Of a DNA stretch of 64,000 nucleotides, positions 33,033 to 44,676 are shown one piece after another. Below the pieces are notes generated by a model that worked only from the letters and a program-made list of their open reading frames with translations, was not told the origin of the DNA and did not search any database. Both the position numbers and the translations under genes were made by a program. How positions within the stretch are numbered: position 1 is the stretch's first letter; each line of letters starts with the position of its first letter. The DNA is from Pyropia yezoensis (taxonomy: Eukaryota; Rhodophyta; Bangiophyceae; Bangiales; Bangiaceae). The stretch covers positions 372,001-436,000 of the forward strand of contig CM020620.1 of NCBI GenBank assembly GCA_009829735.1. The letters are read 5' to 3'.

Positions 33033-36000
33033 TCACGCACTGCCACTCTCATCCTCATCCCCGCTCTGCCGACAATCCCCACTCTCACCCGAGCCACTAC
33101 ATTCTTCACTCCCACCATCGCCATCTTCCTTGGCCTCCTCGTCCTCATCCTCCCCCTCCTCATCCTCTCCCTCCTCCTCCTCTCCCTCCTCCTCCTCGCC
33201 CTCCTCCTCCTCGCCCTCCTCCTCCTCGCCCTCGTCCTCCTCGCCCTCCTCCTGCTCCTCCTCCTCCTCCTCACCTACACTACCCTCCCCCTCAGCCTCT
33301 TCACTGGGGGCCCCCCCGTCATCACCCTCCTCCATCTCCCAGGACGCGTCACTTCCTTCACCCTCTTCCTCCTCCACGATCTGCAGGTCCTCATCACTTT
33401 CCCGCTCCATCTTGACCTTCACTCCAGGCACACTGTCGCGCATCGGCTCAGTCGACATCAGCCGCTGCATGCGCAGCTCGTCCCGCGACTTCGGCGCGAC
33501 CGTGACAGACGGCGGCGTCACGAGCACGACCTCGTCGTCTGACGTGAAGTCCGACTCCTCCTCAATTGTGGAGTCGCACAGGTGCCGCAGGGTCTCCTTC
33601 TGCTTGTCCTCGTCGCCGTTGAACTTCCGCTTGGCACCCCGCCGAGCGGCAAACGTTCGGGTCCCCAAGGTCACTTCCGGGTCCTTCAGCGAAGCGCAGT
33701 CGTCCTCGTCCACGTCCGTCTTAAAAAGCCATACCCATACACAGTCCGGCGAGCGCGCAGACTCGTAGAGAGCCGCCAGCTCCTCGCAATAAATGGCACG
33801 GTGAGACGGGGTCAGGCCGCCAAACACCTTCTGCTTCCCGTCCCTACCCAGCGACCACAGCAGTAGCTGGGCGCGCACCTGCACCCATAAGACAGAAAAA
33901 GCGACAACACAACACACACCAACCGTATACATCCACGACACGGAAGAAGCGACAGAGCACGAGCCAACCACACAGTACCATGTGTCAGGCCGAGATCGGA
34001 GGTAGGAACTGGCACTGCGTGACAGCGACTCACAATGAATCGCAGAGAGATACAGTACGATGGAGTGCGGTACAAAAGATATAGTACCCGGCACAGCACA
34101 ATGTAGTGCGATGCAAGGAGATGCGCTAACCTTTAGAACAGCGCAGACGAATGCAACAACTTATCTTGGCAAGAATGATGGCCAGTTGACAGAGCCGCAA
34201 CCGCAGCACTACGCGTCCCTTATGGATCGCCGTTGTCTTCGCGTTGTCAACGTCGAGGTTGCGGATGAACTCAGCTGCAATCTGATACAGCGCCAGGCGA
34301 CCCTTCTTTGTCTTCAGGTACCGCCTGCCACGCAGCCACCACCGCGCCGCCTTCGCCCGGGTATCCTGGGCACGCGCCTTGGCACGAACTTTCTCGCCCT
34401 CGCCCCGCACCCCGTCCTCTCCTTCATCCTCTTCGTCCGGTGGCGTAAACCCGGCTGAGTCGTAGAACTTGGCATGGTACTGCCACCGATGGATGATCCA
34501 GCGCGTGAGCGCGCCGTAGACGGCCGACCGCGCCATCCCACAGAGCTCGAGGAGGTCATTTACCCGCCTCTTGCTCCCCGACCCACCTTCCTTCGGCTTC
34601 CCCTTGAGCTTCCGGGGCACCGTCTCGGCCACAGTGTGGCGCAACTCCTTTGCCCGATCCAGGCTGGCGGGGGCCGCCGCCATGAAGGACGCCAGGTACA
34701 TGGCGTCGGCATCTTCAGCACAGAGGAAGACGTCGTCAGCGTCCTCGGGCGCCGCCATCCCGTGGTTCACGCGGGCGCTGACCTCCGCCCGAACTGCGAC
34801 GGCAAGGTCGATCCCCTCTTTCTCGTCCGGGTGCCGTGCCGGCCCCTTGCCCTTCTTCGACTGGCGAGGCTTCTTGTGCATGGGGGGGTTGGCCTTGTCC
34901 GCGTCGCCGTCGGCGGGGTCCTCGACGGGGTGCCCAGGAACTGGGCTTGCAGGTAAGAGCGCTGCTGCGGTAGCCGCGCGGCGCTTGCCAATCACTGCAC
35001 CGGGTGGTCCTCGGACCAGAGCCCCCCCCTTCTTCATCGCACGCACTACAGCAGGCACCCGCGCTTTAAAAGCGCGCACAGGAGCGCGTGCCGTCGTCGA
35101 CGCGGCCGCGGCAGCCCCCGCACCACCCGCAGATGCAGCCGGGACTGAAAGAGTGAGGTGCTGTGTCGGGCGCCCGACAACCACCGGAGGTACAGCGACA
35201 GCCGGGGACTTGCCTGCGCGAGGCATGCCACCTGCTGGCCCCCCCGCCCTCGCCCCACCAGCCTTGGCCGCGCCGCCCACCTTGCCCTGCACAGGCGTCT
35301 TGCGCCGTACTGCAGGGGCTGTGGCGCTGGCCGGGCGTGTGCTCCGCTTCTGTTGCGCGGCCGCCTCGGCGGCTGCGGCGTCCTCCGAGTCGCTACTGGA
35401 CCGCCCGCTGGCGGATGTCGACGGCGACTTCGGCGGCGGTGGCTTCTTCCGCTTCTTTTGCAGCTTCTTTGCAGGTACAACCGCCTTGGCCGGCCTCTTG
35501 GGGGCCTTTGCCGTGCAAGCCGCCGCCCTCAATGGAGGGCCCGCGGTGCCCTCCGCCTCTTTGGGAAGAGCCGATTTCTTGGGCGCTTTCGGAGGAGGGG
35601 CAGGCGCAGGCGTGGCATCCTCCGCACGTCCCTGGGGGGGGGGGGATCAGGAAAGATGAGGGGGGTGGGGATTGGAGATCGAAGGAGGGGGGCGGGGGGA
35701 GGGGGGGCGGGGGTGAGGGGGGGGAAGGAGGGCGTCAAGACAGTGCTTGAGAGGCTGCAGGTAAGGATCCGGAACATACAGTATCATACAACGTGAAATA
35801 CAGGCCTGTACAACCAGCAGCACACAAATACAACACACGACAAGGATCGGGTCGTGGCGTTGCGCGATGTGGACTCCTACGCTATGTACCTGTCGCTTCG
35901 TCTTCGCCACCGGCTTCGCCGGTCGGGGAGGCGCTTTCGCAGGTGTCTGTTCATCCGTGTCAGCTGGTGCCTGTTTCTCCGTGCTCGCCTGAGAAGGTAC

Positions 36001-38017
36001 CATGGCGAGGGGATCAAGCAGGACGCGGGGGGGGGGGGGGGGGGGGGGAACGTTCGAGAGGGGCGGTCGGTGGACGGTGGACAGCCAAAGTCTTACGGAA
36101 GACGGGAGAGAGAGTAGGGTCAGTCCCCTGAATACAAACAAACATACAACACATTACACGCAACACAGCGCATTGCGTGGGCCTGCCCCTGACGGGGCAG
36201 TATCGCCAAGCACACCACAGCAAGCAGAACAAAAGTGTAAACGTACCTGTTGGTTCTGTCTCGCCACCGCTTTTGGCGGACTGCGCACGGATACAGGCTT
36301 GGCTCTACGGCGTGGAGTGAAAGCTGCAACCGCCATCGCGGATGCGACCGCCTTTGCAGCCCGGCGCGCAGGCGCGACTGGCTTCTTCACCGCAGACTTC
36401 TGTTGAGAAGGGACAAAAGACAGGGAGGGTGATGAACGACATTCCAAAGAACCAGAAGCAACGTGAAACAGTGGCGGGGAGCAGGGTTGGCTGGCAAGTC
36501 AGCACATAATTTCCCTCCAGCGAGCAGGGTCACGCGCACCATAACAGCACAACATGTCCAAGACAAGAAAAAAGCATGGAGTGGTGCAGTTGTCGAGGCG
36601 TACCAGTTGCTTCCCTTTGCCCGCGGCCTTCCGCCGCATCGGTGGCTTTCGACCACCTGTCTTCTTGGTCTGCTACGCTCTAGACATGGAGGCCAGTGAA
36701 AACAACGAGGCGATCATGCGCGTGAGTGACGGTTAGCACGTGATACAACATCTGCACCCAGGATTGGAACTGGCGCGTCGCGAGTTGCACAGAGATACAA
36801 TGAGAGGTGGCGAAAGGCAATCCCGTACAATGTGACTCGGTCAGACACAGCAGAATCCAACAAACACAACGCAGTACACAATCTGTTCATACCTTCACCG
36901 TGGCAGCCGACCTCAACCGTTCTCGCGGGCTTACGGTCCGCTTCTCAGCGGCTGTTGGCGTTGGTACAGGGGCGCCGTCCCCCACTGAGTCTCCCACAAC
37001 GGTATCAGCAGGCACAACGCCGGGATCGTCTCCATCGCGGGGTGCCGTATCTGCTGCAGCGCCTCCGGCGTCACCAATAACGCCGCCTGTGCCATCATCG
37101 GTCACTTCCCCAGCGTCGGTTCCACCGCCACCGCCCTGGTTAAGCGGCAGCGTCAGCGCGCTGGCCGCGTGCGCCGCGCGCAACGCGTCGGTTGCCCCTT
37201 TCGGGGTGAGGGTCGTCTGCCTCATCCCGGTGTCACTACCCTCAGTGTCCGTGAAGGGATGACCCGGCGGCCACGCAGTTGTTGCGACTGTCGACAGGAG
37301 GGGCGTCGTCACAGGGGGCGTCACCACCGGCAAGTCAGCGCCGTCGCCGCCGCCGCATGACTGGTCGAAGAGGCGACTGGCCGCCAAAGTGGCTGCCGCC
37401 TCCAGCCGCACGGCCTCCGACTCGATCGGCGCGCAGGGCGCGGCCGACCTCGTCGCCGCTGCCCCACTCGGTGTCGCCGTGGGCGTTGTCGCCGGGGCGA
37501 GCACGGCCCCTGGCGCGGCCGCCGTGGTAGCCGCCGCACAGACCGGCGCGGTGGGCGGGGACGCCGCCGTCCGGGTAGGGGTGGCGGGCCCGGCCGCCGT
37601 GCTTGCCGCCGCCAGGAGAGGCGCCGTTGACGCCTCCGCCGCGGTACCCGCCGCACAGACCGGCGCGGTGGGCGGGGACGCCCCCGTCCGGGTGGGGGTG
37701 GCGGGCCCGGCCGCCGTGCTTGCCGCCGCCAGGAGAGGCGCCATTGACGCCTCCGCCGCGGTACCCGCCGCACAGACCGGCGCTGTGGGCGGGGACGCCG
37801 CCGTCCCGGTCGGGGTGGCGGGCGCGGCAGCCGTGACTGCAACCGCCGACCTGATCGTTGCGGTGGGCGCGGCCGCCGAGGTTGCCACCGCCGACCCGAT
37901 CGGTGCGGCGGGCGCGGCCGCCGAAGTTGCCGCCGCCGTCTGGACCGGGGTGGTGGGCGCGGCCGCCGCGGTATCCGCCGCGCAGACCGGCGTGGTGTGC
38001 GGGGACGCCGCCGTCCG
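33033..38017 (-). CDS. Repeat-rich multi-exon gene, 3' part (interrupted by element D)
   Basis: Six exons fit on the - strand: up to 36893 (AAG|GTATGA), 36669-36604, 36399-36247, 35988-35890, 35631 to about 34213, and 33878-33033. The first four junctions are all phase 0 with CAG acceptors and GTACGY/GTACAT donors. The product starts with 40-residue Ala/Thr/Pro repeats, then an acidic stretch, three short Lys/Arg-rich exons (TKKTGGRKPPMRRK), a long basic Ala/Lys exon with a folded-looking part (RRVNDLLELCGMARSAVYGA, ARWWLRGRRYLKTKKGRLAL) and an acidic Glu/Asp tail. The pattern recalls nuclear chromatin-associated proteins, but I recognise no family. The last donor is uncertain (GTAGTG at 34212 keeps phase; GTTAGC at 34130 does not). 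The 5' part lies beyond element D. Confidence 0.5.
33120..33300 (-). repeat. (TCC)n-type microsatellite coding poly-Glu
   Basis: CTCCTCCTC-rich run on +; on - it encodes the Glu-rich tail (EEEEGEEEEGEE pattern) of the gene ending at 33033. Confidence 0.7.
37400..38017 (-). repeat. 120-bp (40-codon) tandem repeat, left block
   Basis: Units beginning at GTTGACGCC (37626) and ATTGACGCC (37743) repeat at about 120 bp and encode variants of TAASPPTAPVCAAGTAAEAS. The same array resumes at 47428 on the far side of element D. Confidence 0.75.
38013..38017. other. Target-site duplication GTCCG, left copy (element D)
   Basis: GTCCG directly before the 5' LTR; matched by GTCCG at 47428-47432. Confidence 0.85.
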
Positions 38018-38486
38018 TGTGGCAGTATTGACCCCCAGGTAGGGGGGCAACACGTGCCATGCAAGGGGCGGCAGGCCACTAGCCTGATCCGCTCCTCCCC
38101 CTGCATTTGGGTCCATATTCCCTAAGTTTGGGATAGTTAGCTTAGTAGTAAATCCAACTTGGATTTGAGGGTTTTCTGCATTTATCGTCTTGAATTTTCG
38201 TGTGGCCCGGTGGGCAGGTGCTGGGGTGGGAGATTCTGAGTGGCGAGATTCTGAGTGGACCCGGGGGGGATAAGGGGAGGGACAGCGGGGCTTGGCCCTG
38301 CGTCCCCGTCCCGACCAAGAAACTGTTGGACCACACACCATCCTCTTGTTTGTCCGTGGGGGGTTTGCCCCACAACAGGGACAGAGTGTGTGCGACTTGC
38401 ACTTCTTCCGGTTCCCCCGACACGGGAGGCAGCCCTAGCACACCGCCCCAACTTGGGTGCCGTGTGTGCTAGTGGTTTTTGCCACA
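38018..38486 (+). repeat. 5' LTR of element D
   Basis: 469 bp, TGTGGCAG..TTTGCCACA. It should carry the promoter for element RNA; no TATA box is obvious. Confidence 0.92.
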
Positions 38487-38488
38487 TT

Positions 38489-38506
38489 TGGTGGAGCAGC
38501 AGGGGA
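38489..38506 (+). promoter_or_regulatory. Primer-binding site, element D
   Basis: TGGTGGAGCAGCAGGGGA, two bases after the LTR; identical to the family I site. Confidence 0.8.
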
Positions 38507-38605
38507 CAGAGGTAAACTTTACCTCCGGGTGCACCCGGGTGTAGGGGGCCCTCTGTCTCAGAGGAACGGTGGTCTTGGACCGTGTCATACGGATCGTCAG
38601 CCAAC

Positions 38606-40585
38606 ATGGCTAGCTCGGACCCCCCGTCGTCCGGGGAGTACACGGGTGACGCACGTACTTCAGTGCCTTTGAATACTGGTGAGACACAGGTGGGTTTACC
38701 TGGGGTCGCAGAGGGACTAGAGGTCCCTCAAGCCAGCAGGACTGGAAGTATGGGCGGGCAACAGGCCACCCCGACTCAGTCGGGAGTTCACTCGGGTGAC
38801 ACTTCTGATGTGGGTGGGCCGAAGTCTGGCCACCGTGTGGTATACTCAACGGGAACGTCCCAAGGGGTGAGGACTGTCCCTGCGGGTTCCACTCGGGTTG
38901 GAGCCAACTTTGGCTTGGAGTCGTCGCCAACTAGGCTTTCGGAGGACGGTGGACCTCCGTTGGTCGGCGATGGGCTCGCGCCCATGCCCCCGGTAGAGAC
39001 CCCTGAGGAACGTGGCTACCCCTCAGGTGGACTCCCGGAGGCGGACCGAGACTCAACTGGAGTCGTCAATCCACTCCTCGCGGAAACTGTCCGTCGGGAG
39101 GCGACCAATGTGTTGCGGCAGACTTTGCCGGACCTGGTGGTCACGATGACGAATACTATTCTGAATCAGATTGTGGCGAGTTTGCCAGATGGCCTCAATG
39201 TCCAGACCGGATTGGGGCTTTCGAGCCCGCAGGCGCAGGGGGAATCCCCCCTTACGCCTATCTCTGGTCGCCCCGAACTGGGGGCGACACCTGTGACTCC
39301 CAACGAGGGAGCCACACCATACTCGGTGGGGCGTACGCCCTTCACGGGGGAGTTCCCCCCGGAAACGCCGGCGGCTACACCAAGCGCGCCGCGCCGGACT
39401 ACAGGCACTGAGAGTGAACTTACCCCAGTGCCACAGCGGCTGTTCCCTCAACGTGAGGTGCCGCCCAAGATCCAGGTAGCCAACCCGGTCTACCAGAGGA
39501 TCTTTGACTGTGAGACCTACGCCCTCCACAACAAGTCGGTGGCGTATGGTCCTGACCAGGCCCGAGCCATGGGCCGTGCCAAGAAGAATGCACTTCATTC
39601 TTTTGGGCACAAAGCGGAGTGGGACGGAACTCCCCCCCTCCGCGTCTTTGAGTTCCTACGTCGTTTCACAAAAGCCTGTGACGACAATGCCATAAGTGAA
39701 GGCATGGCTTTTTACATGCTACAGGAGTTTACGAAGGGCGACCTACGGACAGAACTTATGTCCGTCATGCCCAGCTCCTCAAGTGGAGGCGCTTGGGAGG
39801 TGACGTCCTATTTGGAGCTCGTCAACTGGTTGTTGAGAGCCATGGTTGATGAGGCAGCGTTGGCTTCTCAAGTCGAGGAGTTTACGCAAGCCCATCAGGA
39901 AGAGGCGGAGGACGAGTTGTCCTTCGCGGAGCGAGTCCGTAAGCTCAACAATCTTTGTGGGTTTCTTCATCCACAAGCTGTGGTGAAGAGTCGGTTTGTG
40001 GAGGGACTCCATTGGTCAGTCCGGATGGAGACCCGGGAGCATAACACTGCCCGGGCGACCCTGGCCGAGTTGGCCAGGTTCGCCTATCGCAGAGGCGAGG
40101 CCTACCGCAAGTTGCGGGAGGAACAACGCCAGGAGCGTCAGGCCGAGTTGGCCAAGGAACGCCAGGAGCGTCAGGCCGAGTTGGCCAAGGAACGTCAGGA
40201 GGCGCGCCAGGCCAGAGAGTTGAGAGAGGCACGCCGAATCCGCAAGGAGAGGGTGGTAGCTGCCGTGGGAACTTCCCAGGGTATCCCTTCGTCTTCCCCA
40301 GTTGGGAAGACCCCTCCCGGAACGGACCATCGGTGTTGGAACTGCAACTCCGATGGTCACTGGGCGTATGATTGCCCCAAGTTGAGTAAACGCATCCAAC
40401 AACTTGTTAGGAATGCGAGTAAAAAGTCGGCTACGAACGAAGTCCGTTCACGCCGCGAGGGTGGGTCTCGACCGGTCGTTGCGGTCGCCACACCCTCGGC
40501 GGAGGAGGCGGACACGTCGTCCTCGGACTCGTCGTCTTCCTCCCCGCCCTCAGATTCGGACGCCAAGTCGGCGGGAAACGAATGA
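38606..40585 (+). CDS. Gag of family II (element D)
   Basis: ATG 38606 (AACATGGCT) gives 659 residues. The N-terminal 270 residues are Pro/Gly/Thr-rich and probably disordered. The capsid-like helical part lies at about 290-480 (including FLRRFTKACDDNAISEGMAF). A highly charged coiled-coil-like stretch with a repeated ERQAELAKERQ unit follows near 500-530. The zinc knuckle is CWNCNSDGHWAYDC (CX2CX4HX4C). The gene ends GCG GGA AAC GAA TGA, overlapping pol. It shares overall order with family I gag but little sequence. It should assemble the particle and bind element RNA. The frame is intact. Confidence 0.9.
   Translation: MASSDPPSSGEYTGDARTSVPLNTGETQVGLPGVAEGLEVPQASRTGSMGGQQATPTQSGVHSGDTSDVGGPKSGHRVVYSTGTSQGVRTVPAGSTRVGANFGLESSPTRLSEDGGPPLVGDGLAPMPPVETPEERGYPSGGLPEADRDSTGVVNPLLAETVRREATNVLRQTLPDLVVTMTNTILNQIVASLPDGLNVQTGLGLSSPQAQGESPLTPISGRPELGATPVTPNEGATPYSVGRTPFTGEFPPETPAATPSAPRRTTGTESELTPVPQRLFPQREVPPKIQVANPVYQRIFDCETYALHNKSVAYGPDQARAMGRAKKNALHSFGHKAEWDGTPPLRVFEFLRRFTKACDDNAISEGMAFYMLQEFTKGDLRTELMSVMPSSSSGGAWEVTSYLELVNWLLRAMVDEAALASQVEEFTQAHQEEAEDELSFAERVRKLNNLCGFLHPQAVVKSRFVEGLHWSVRMETREHNTARATLAELARFAYRRGEAYRKLREEQRQERQAELAKERQERQAELAKERQEARQARELREARRIRKERVVAAVGTSQGIPSSSPVGKTPPGTDHRCWNCNSDGHWAYDCPKLSKRIQQLVRNASKKSATNEVRSRREGGSRPVVAVATPSAEEADTSSSDSSSSSPPSDSDAKSAGNE
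40573..40579 (+). promoter_or_regulatory. Candidate -1 ribosomal frameshift site, family II
   Basis: GGGAAAC phased G GGA AAC in the gag frame, then GAA TGA. Slipping back one base enters CGA ATG ACC, the pol frame. An alternative is reinitiation at the ATGA overlap (40582). Confidence 0.65.
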
Positions 40586-43500
40586 CCGTTGGGGCTGGTC
40601 GTCCGAAGCTCACAACGGCAGCCTCGGCCAAGTGGGCCAGGAGGAAGAACCAACCGTGCCGGATACTGCGGCGACCTAAGGGAGTCCGCCCATCTCGGGT
40701 AGGACTCCCCAAGAACGTAAACCCACGTCGGGTCATCGCGGTGCTGACGGGTGAGAACTTCCAGGTGGCTGGACGGGTGCAACTTGCCCCCGGCCGTGCA
40801 TGCTGTACCCGTATCGTACTTGATGCCGGGTCAGGAGCCTCCTTGATACGCAAGTCGCTATTACCAAAGGAGGTGAAGCTCCAACGCTGGAGGTCCAAAG
40901 CTGACCATATGATTGACATCAATGGTGGGGTACTTCCCATCGTTGGTGCCGTGACCCTACCAACTAGGTTGGGGACCCATGAGGTCGACGTGACCTATGG
41001 CGTAGTTGAGAATGTATCGGTACCCCTGCTTCTGGGTACCCCTTATGTTGTTACACAAGTGCCTTTGATTTGTGGCCCTGAGTACTGGGTCAAGTTGATG
41101 AATGGGGAGACTATCCCCATCCTTGGTAAGGGAAAGTCTGTGGCTCCTGTGACAGTCTCACAGTCGAAGCCTGTTTGTTCGGTGAGGGAAGGGTTTACTG
41201 CTACCCTGCGTTTAGCCCGCAAAGTCACGTTGCCCCCCAACTCGGTGGCGCACGTTGATGTTGTAACTGATTTTACGGGGAACGGGTTGGTGCACCCTCA
41301 CCCCCGTCTTGCTCGCAAGCACCAAGTGCATGTTGCCCTTGGCACGATGGACTCCAAAGCCGGAGTCCCGTGGAGGATCCAGGTGATGAACCTGAGCCCG
41401 ACGCCCAAGTACTTCAAGTCGGGAGCCAAGTTCGGCTATATCGACCAACACGAGGGACCGGTAGTAGCGGTCACCCTCAACGCGGGCGCAAGTAGCGACC
41501 CGAAGTCCGGAAAGGAGGAGCATCAAGCCAAGTCGGCCGCCTCTCCTCGACCCCATGTGAACATGGAGGGTGTCCCCCCCAGGTTGAGGGTTCAAGTTGA
41601 ACGCCTCTTGGACCAATATCACAAGTTGTGGGATGGTCAATTGGGACTCACGAGAGCCACCCAACACCGGGTCGAGTTGAAGCCCGGTGCACCCCCTATA
41701 CGCCAAAAACCGTGTAGGGGAGGACCTCGTTCAAGGGCCCTCGTTAAGGAGCAAGTTGCTCGCATGGAGGCCCTCGATGTGATCGAGGCCAGCAACGCCG
41801 AGTGGGCGAGTCCGGTGGTTATCGTCCCCAAGGTTGATGGGACCCCCCGGTTCTGTATCGACTACCGTAAGCTCAACGAGAGCACGGTGAAGGACAGTTA
41901 TCCCCTACCTAGGATGGATGACTGTCTGGACTCTCTGGGGGAGGCAAACGTGTTCTCTACCCTGGATTGTAACGCGGGGTACTGGCAAATTCCCATTGCC
42001 CCGGAGGACAGGCATAAAACTACCTTTACCTGTCACTGTGGTACCTACCAGTGCAAGCGTCTACCGTTTGGTCTGTGTAACGCGCCGGCAACTTTCCAGC
42101 GCGCTATGGACATGATTCTGGCCGGAGTACGGTGGCAGATCTGTCTTGTGTACCTGGACGATATCATTGTGTTCTCCCGAAGTCCGGAGGAGCACATTGG
42201 CCATCTTGGCCAGGTGTTCAAGCTACTTGCTGACGCCGGTGTGTCACTGAAGGCGAGTAAGTGCCACCTCTTTACTCAAGAGGTGGAGTACTTGGGACAT
42301 GTTGTCCATCCGGGGCGTCTCAGTGTTAACGAGAAGAACTTGAGGGCCATTCGTAAGGCTCAGTACCCCCGGACCCAGACCCAGATGAGGAGCTTCCTCG
42401 GGATGTGTAACGTGTACCGACGTTTCACCAAGGGCTTCGCCAAGGTGGCGAAGCCGTTGAATGAGCTAGTGAGCTCAACGCTACCGAAGAACCTGCCTCC
42501 CCCCAGTCGGGTGGAGCAGGAATCCTTTGAGACTCTTCGGGACCTTCTGCTGAAGCCCCCCATCTTGGCTATTCCCAGGTTGGGAGGCTACTACATCCTG
42601 GATGTGGACGCTAGCTACGACCAACTTCTTTGTGTGTTGCTTCAGCAGCAGCCGGACAAGGAGTACTTGCCGGTGGGATACTTTAGTAAGGGGCTGAACT
42701 CGGCCGAGAAGAACTACGGAGTCACCGAGTTGGAAGAACTCGCAGTGGTGTGGGCGGTGACGTCACTTCGTCACTACCTGGAGGGTGAGAAGTTCCTCAT
42801 CCGCTGTGACCACCGCGCGTTGCAGTTCATCTTTAAGACGGACTGTACGAGCACTCGTCTCAACCGGTGGAGGGTGCGACTGGCAACCTTCAACTTTGAC
42901 ATTGAATACCGACCTGGCAGGCAACATGCCCTTGCCGACGGCCTCTCTCGGGTACCTACCGTGGGGCTGGACACTAACCCAGTCGATGAGGACATCCCCA
43001 TCGTGGGGGTAGTCGCGCGCTCGGGTCAGGCGTTGAACCCCGAGGCGCCAGGGAACAAGAAGTACTTGCCCCTGTCCCTGGACGAGGTGGTGAAGGCCCA
43101 GGCCGAGGATCCCTTCTGCAAGTCGTAGAGGGATATACTGGATACAGTGGTAGAGACGCGTTTCTTTCTGGGAGACGATGGCCTCCTCATGAGGAGGGGG
43201 GTATTCCAGGGGACCGAACAACTTGTCGTCCCCGCATCCCTCAAGGACAGTATCCTTGAGAGGGAGCATAACGCTCCCACAGGTGGACACCTGGGGTCTA
43301 GTAAACTGTACCAGACCCTGAGGACCAGGTACTACTGGCCGTCCATGGTGGTGGACATCTACAGTTGGGTGGCTGCCTGCACAAGTTGTGCACAGAATCG
43401 TCTGATGGAACGGCGGCCTACTACGGCTATGCTATTGTTCCCGGCCAAGGAGCCCTTCGCCGCGTTGGCGATGGACATCCTTGGGCCACTGCCCGTGACC

Positions 43501-44565
43501 GAGGAGGGCAACCAGTACCTCCTGGTCATCTGTGACCGCTTCACGAAACTTACGCGAGCGATCCCACTGGCAGAGATCACGGCCATGTCGGTCGTGTCAG
43601 CCTTCCTAGATCACTGGGTTGCCGCGTATGGCATCCCGGATAGTACACTATCGGACAATGGACCGCAATTTGCGTCTGTACTGTTTCAGGGAGTGCTGGA
43701 TATGTTGGGGGTTAAGGCAGACTATGCCACCCCCTACCACCCACAAACTAATGGGCAGGTGGAGCGCTTCAACAAAACTATTGTTAGGCAGCTGCGCCAC
43801 TATGTGAGTGAGCACGTGAAGACGTGGGACCAATACATTTCTATCCTTACTACTGCCTACAATTCGCAGGTTCACTCATCTACCGGGGAAGTACCCCTCG
43901 CTTTTGTGACCCCCCATCGCGTGCGGTCTATTGCCGTGCGGCGGCCGCTCCCAACTAGGGAGGATGGTGGCAGTACGCCTACTCCTACTGAGAGTAAGGC
44001 GGAGTTCGCTGCTAGGCTTGAAAACCTCATCCCTAAAGTCAGGGCTGAGATGGACAAAGCACAAAAGCGCTACAAGCGTACCTTTGACAAAAAGGTGCGC
44101 AATGCTAAACATGTCCCCGAGCAGGATGACTGGGTGCTGGTACACTCGCACACCCCAACTGGGGGTAAGCTGGTATTCCAGACGAAGGGACCGTACCAGG
44201 TCCTTCGTACTGATGGGCGGCGCTTCACCATCGAAAGTGACGATGGGGTCCGCACAGTGAACGGACAGGACGTGGTCAAAGTTGCACCACCGCCTGCAGG
44301 CGACCCAGCTTGGGCGCGTGCTTTGGAAGCGTGGCGCCTCCCCTCACTGCCTGCGGCCAAACAGGGCCCGCAGGAGTACGTGTTCGATAAGTTCATCGAC
44401 CACGGATGGGATGAAGACACTGACCGCCTCATGTTGAGGGTGCGTTGGTTTGGCTACAAAGCCAAGGATGATACGTGGGAGTATGTGGAGGACCTTCCCG
44501 CTGAGAAGGTCCGGGCGTACTGTGCCCGGAATGAGATAGACCCTAACAGCCCTCCCTCAACGTGA
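40582..44565 (+). CDS. Pol polyprotein of family II (PR-RT-RNase H-IN-chromo) with one TAG
   Basis: Protease lies near 40822 and reads DAGSG where the family normally has DTG or DSG. Reverse transcriptase has FCIDYRKLNEST and YLDD (42151-42162). RNase H has VDASYDQ and CDHRALQF. Integrase has an HNAPTGGH zinc region, MDILGPL, LSDNGPQF and QVERFN (Glu codon 43762-43764), so DDE is complete. The chromodomain is VRWFGYKAKDDTWEY near 44440-44490. A TAG at 43126-43128 between RNase H and integrase interrupts the frame; element C has CAG there. Translation would need readthrough, or this copy depends on others. Confidence 0.92.
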
Positions 44566-44676
44566 GGGAAGGCCGAGCAACAGTGCCAAGAGAGTGCTTC
44601 AAGTCGAAGTGGTACGCAGAGTGGCTTTTAACTACAGCCCTAACCCTCACACTCTCACAACAAAGGCAGCTACCAA

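Noticed and set aside
37321-38060. Gly/Arg-rich and Val/Ala-rich alternative frames through the 120-bp repeat
   Set aside because: Only the Ala/Thr/Pro frame on the - strand links to exons with good splice sites and stays in register across element D.
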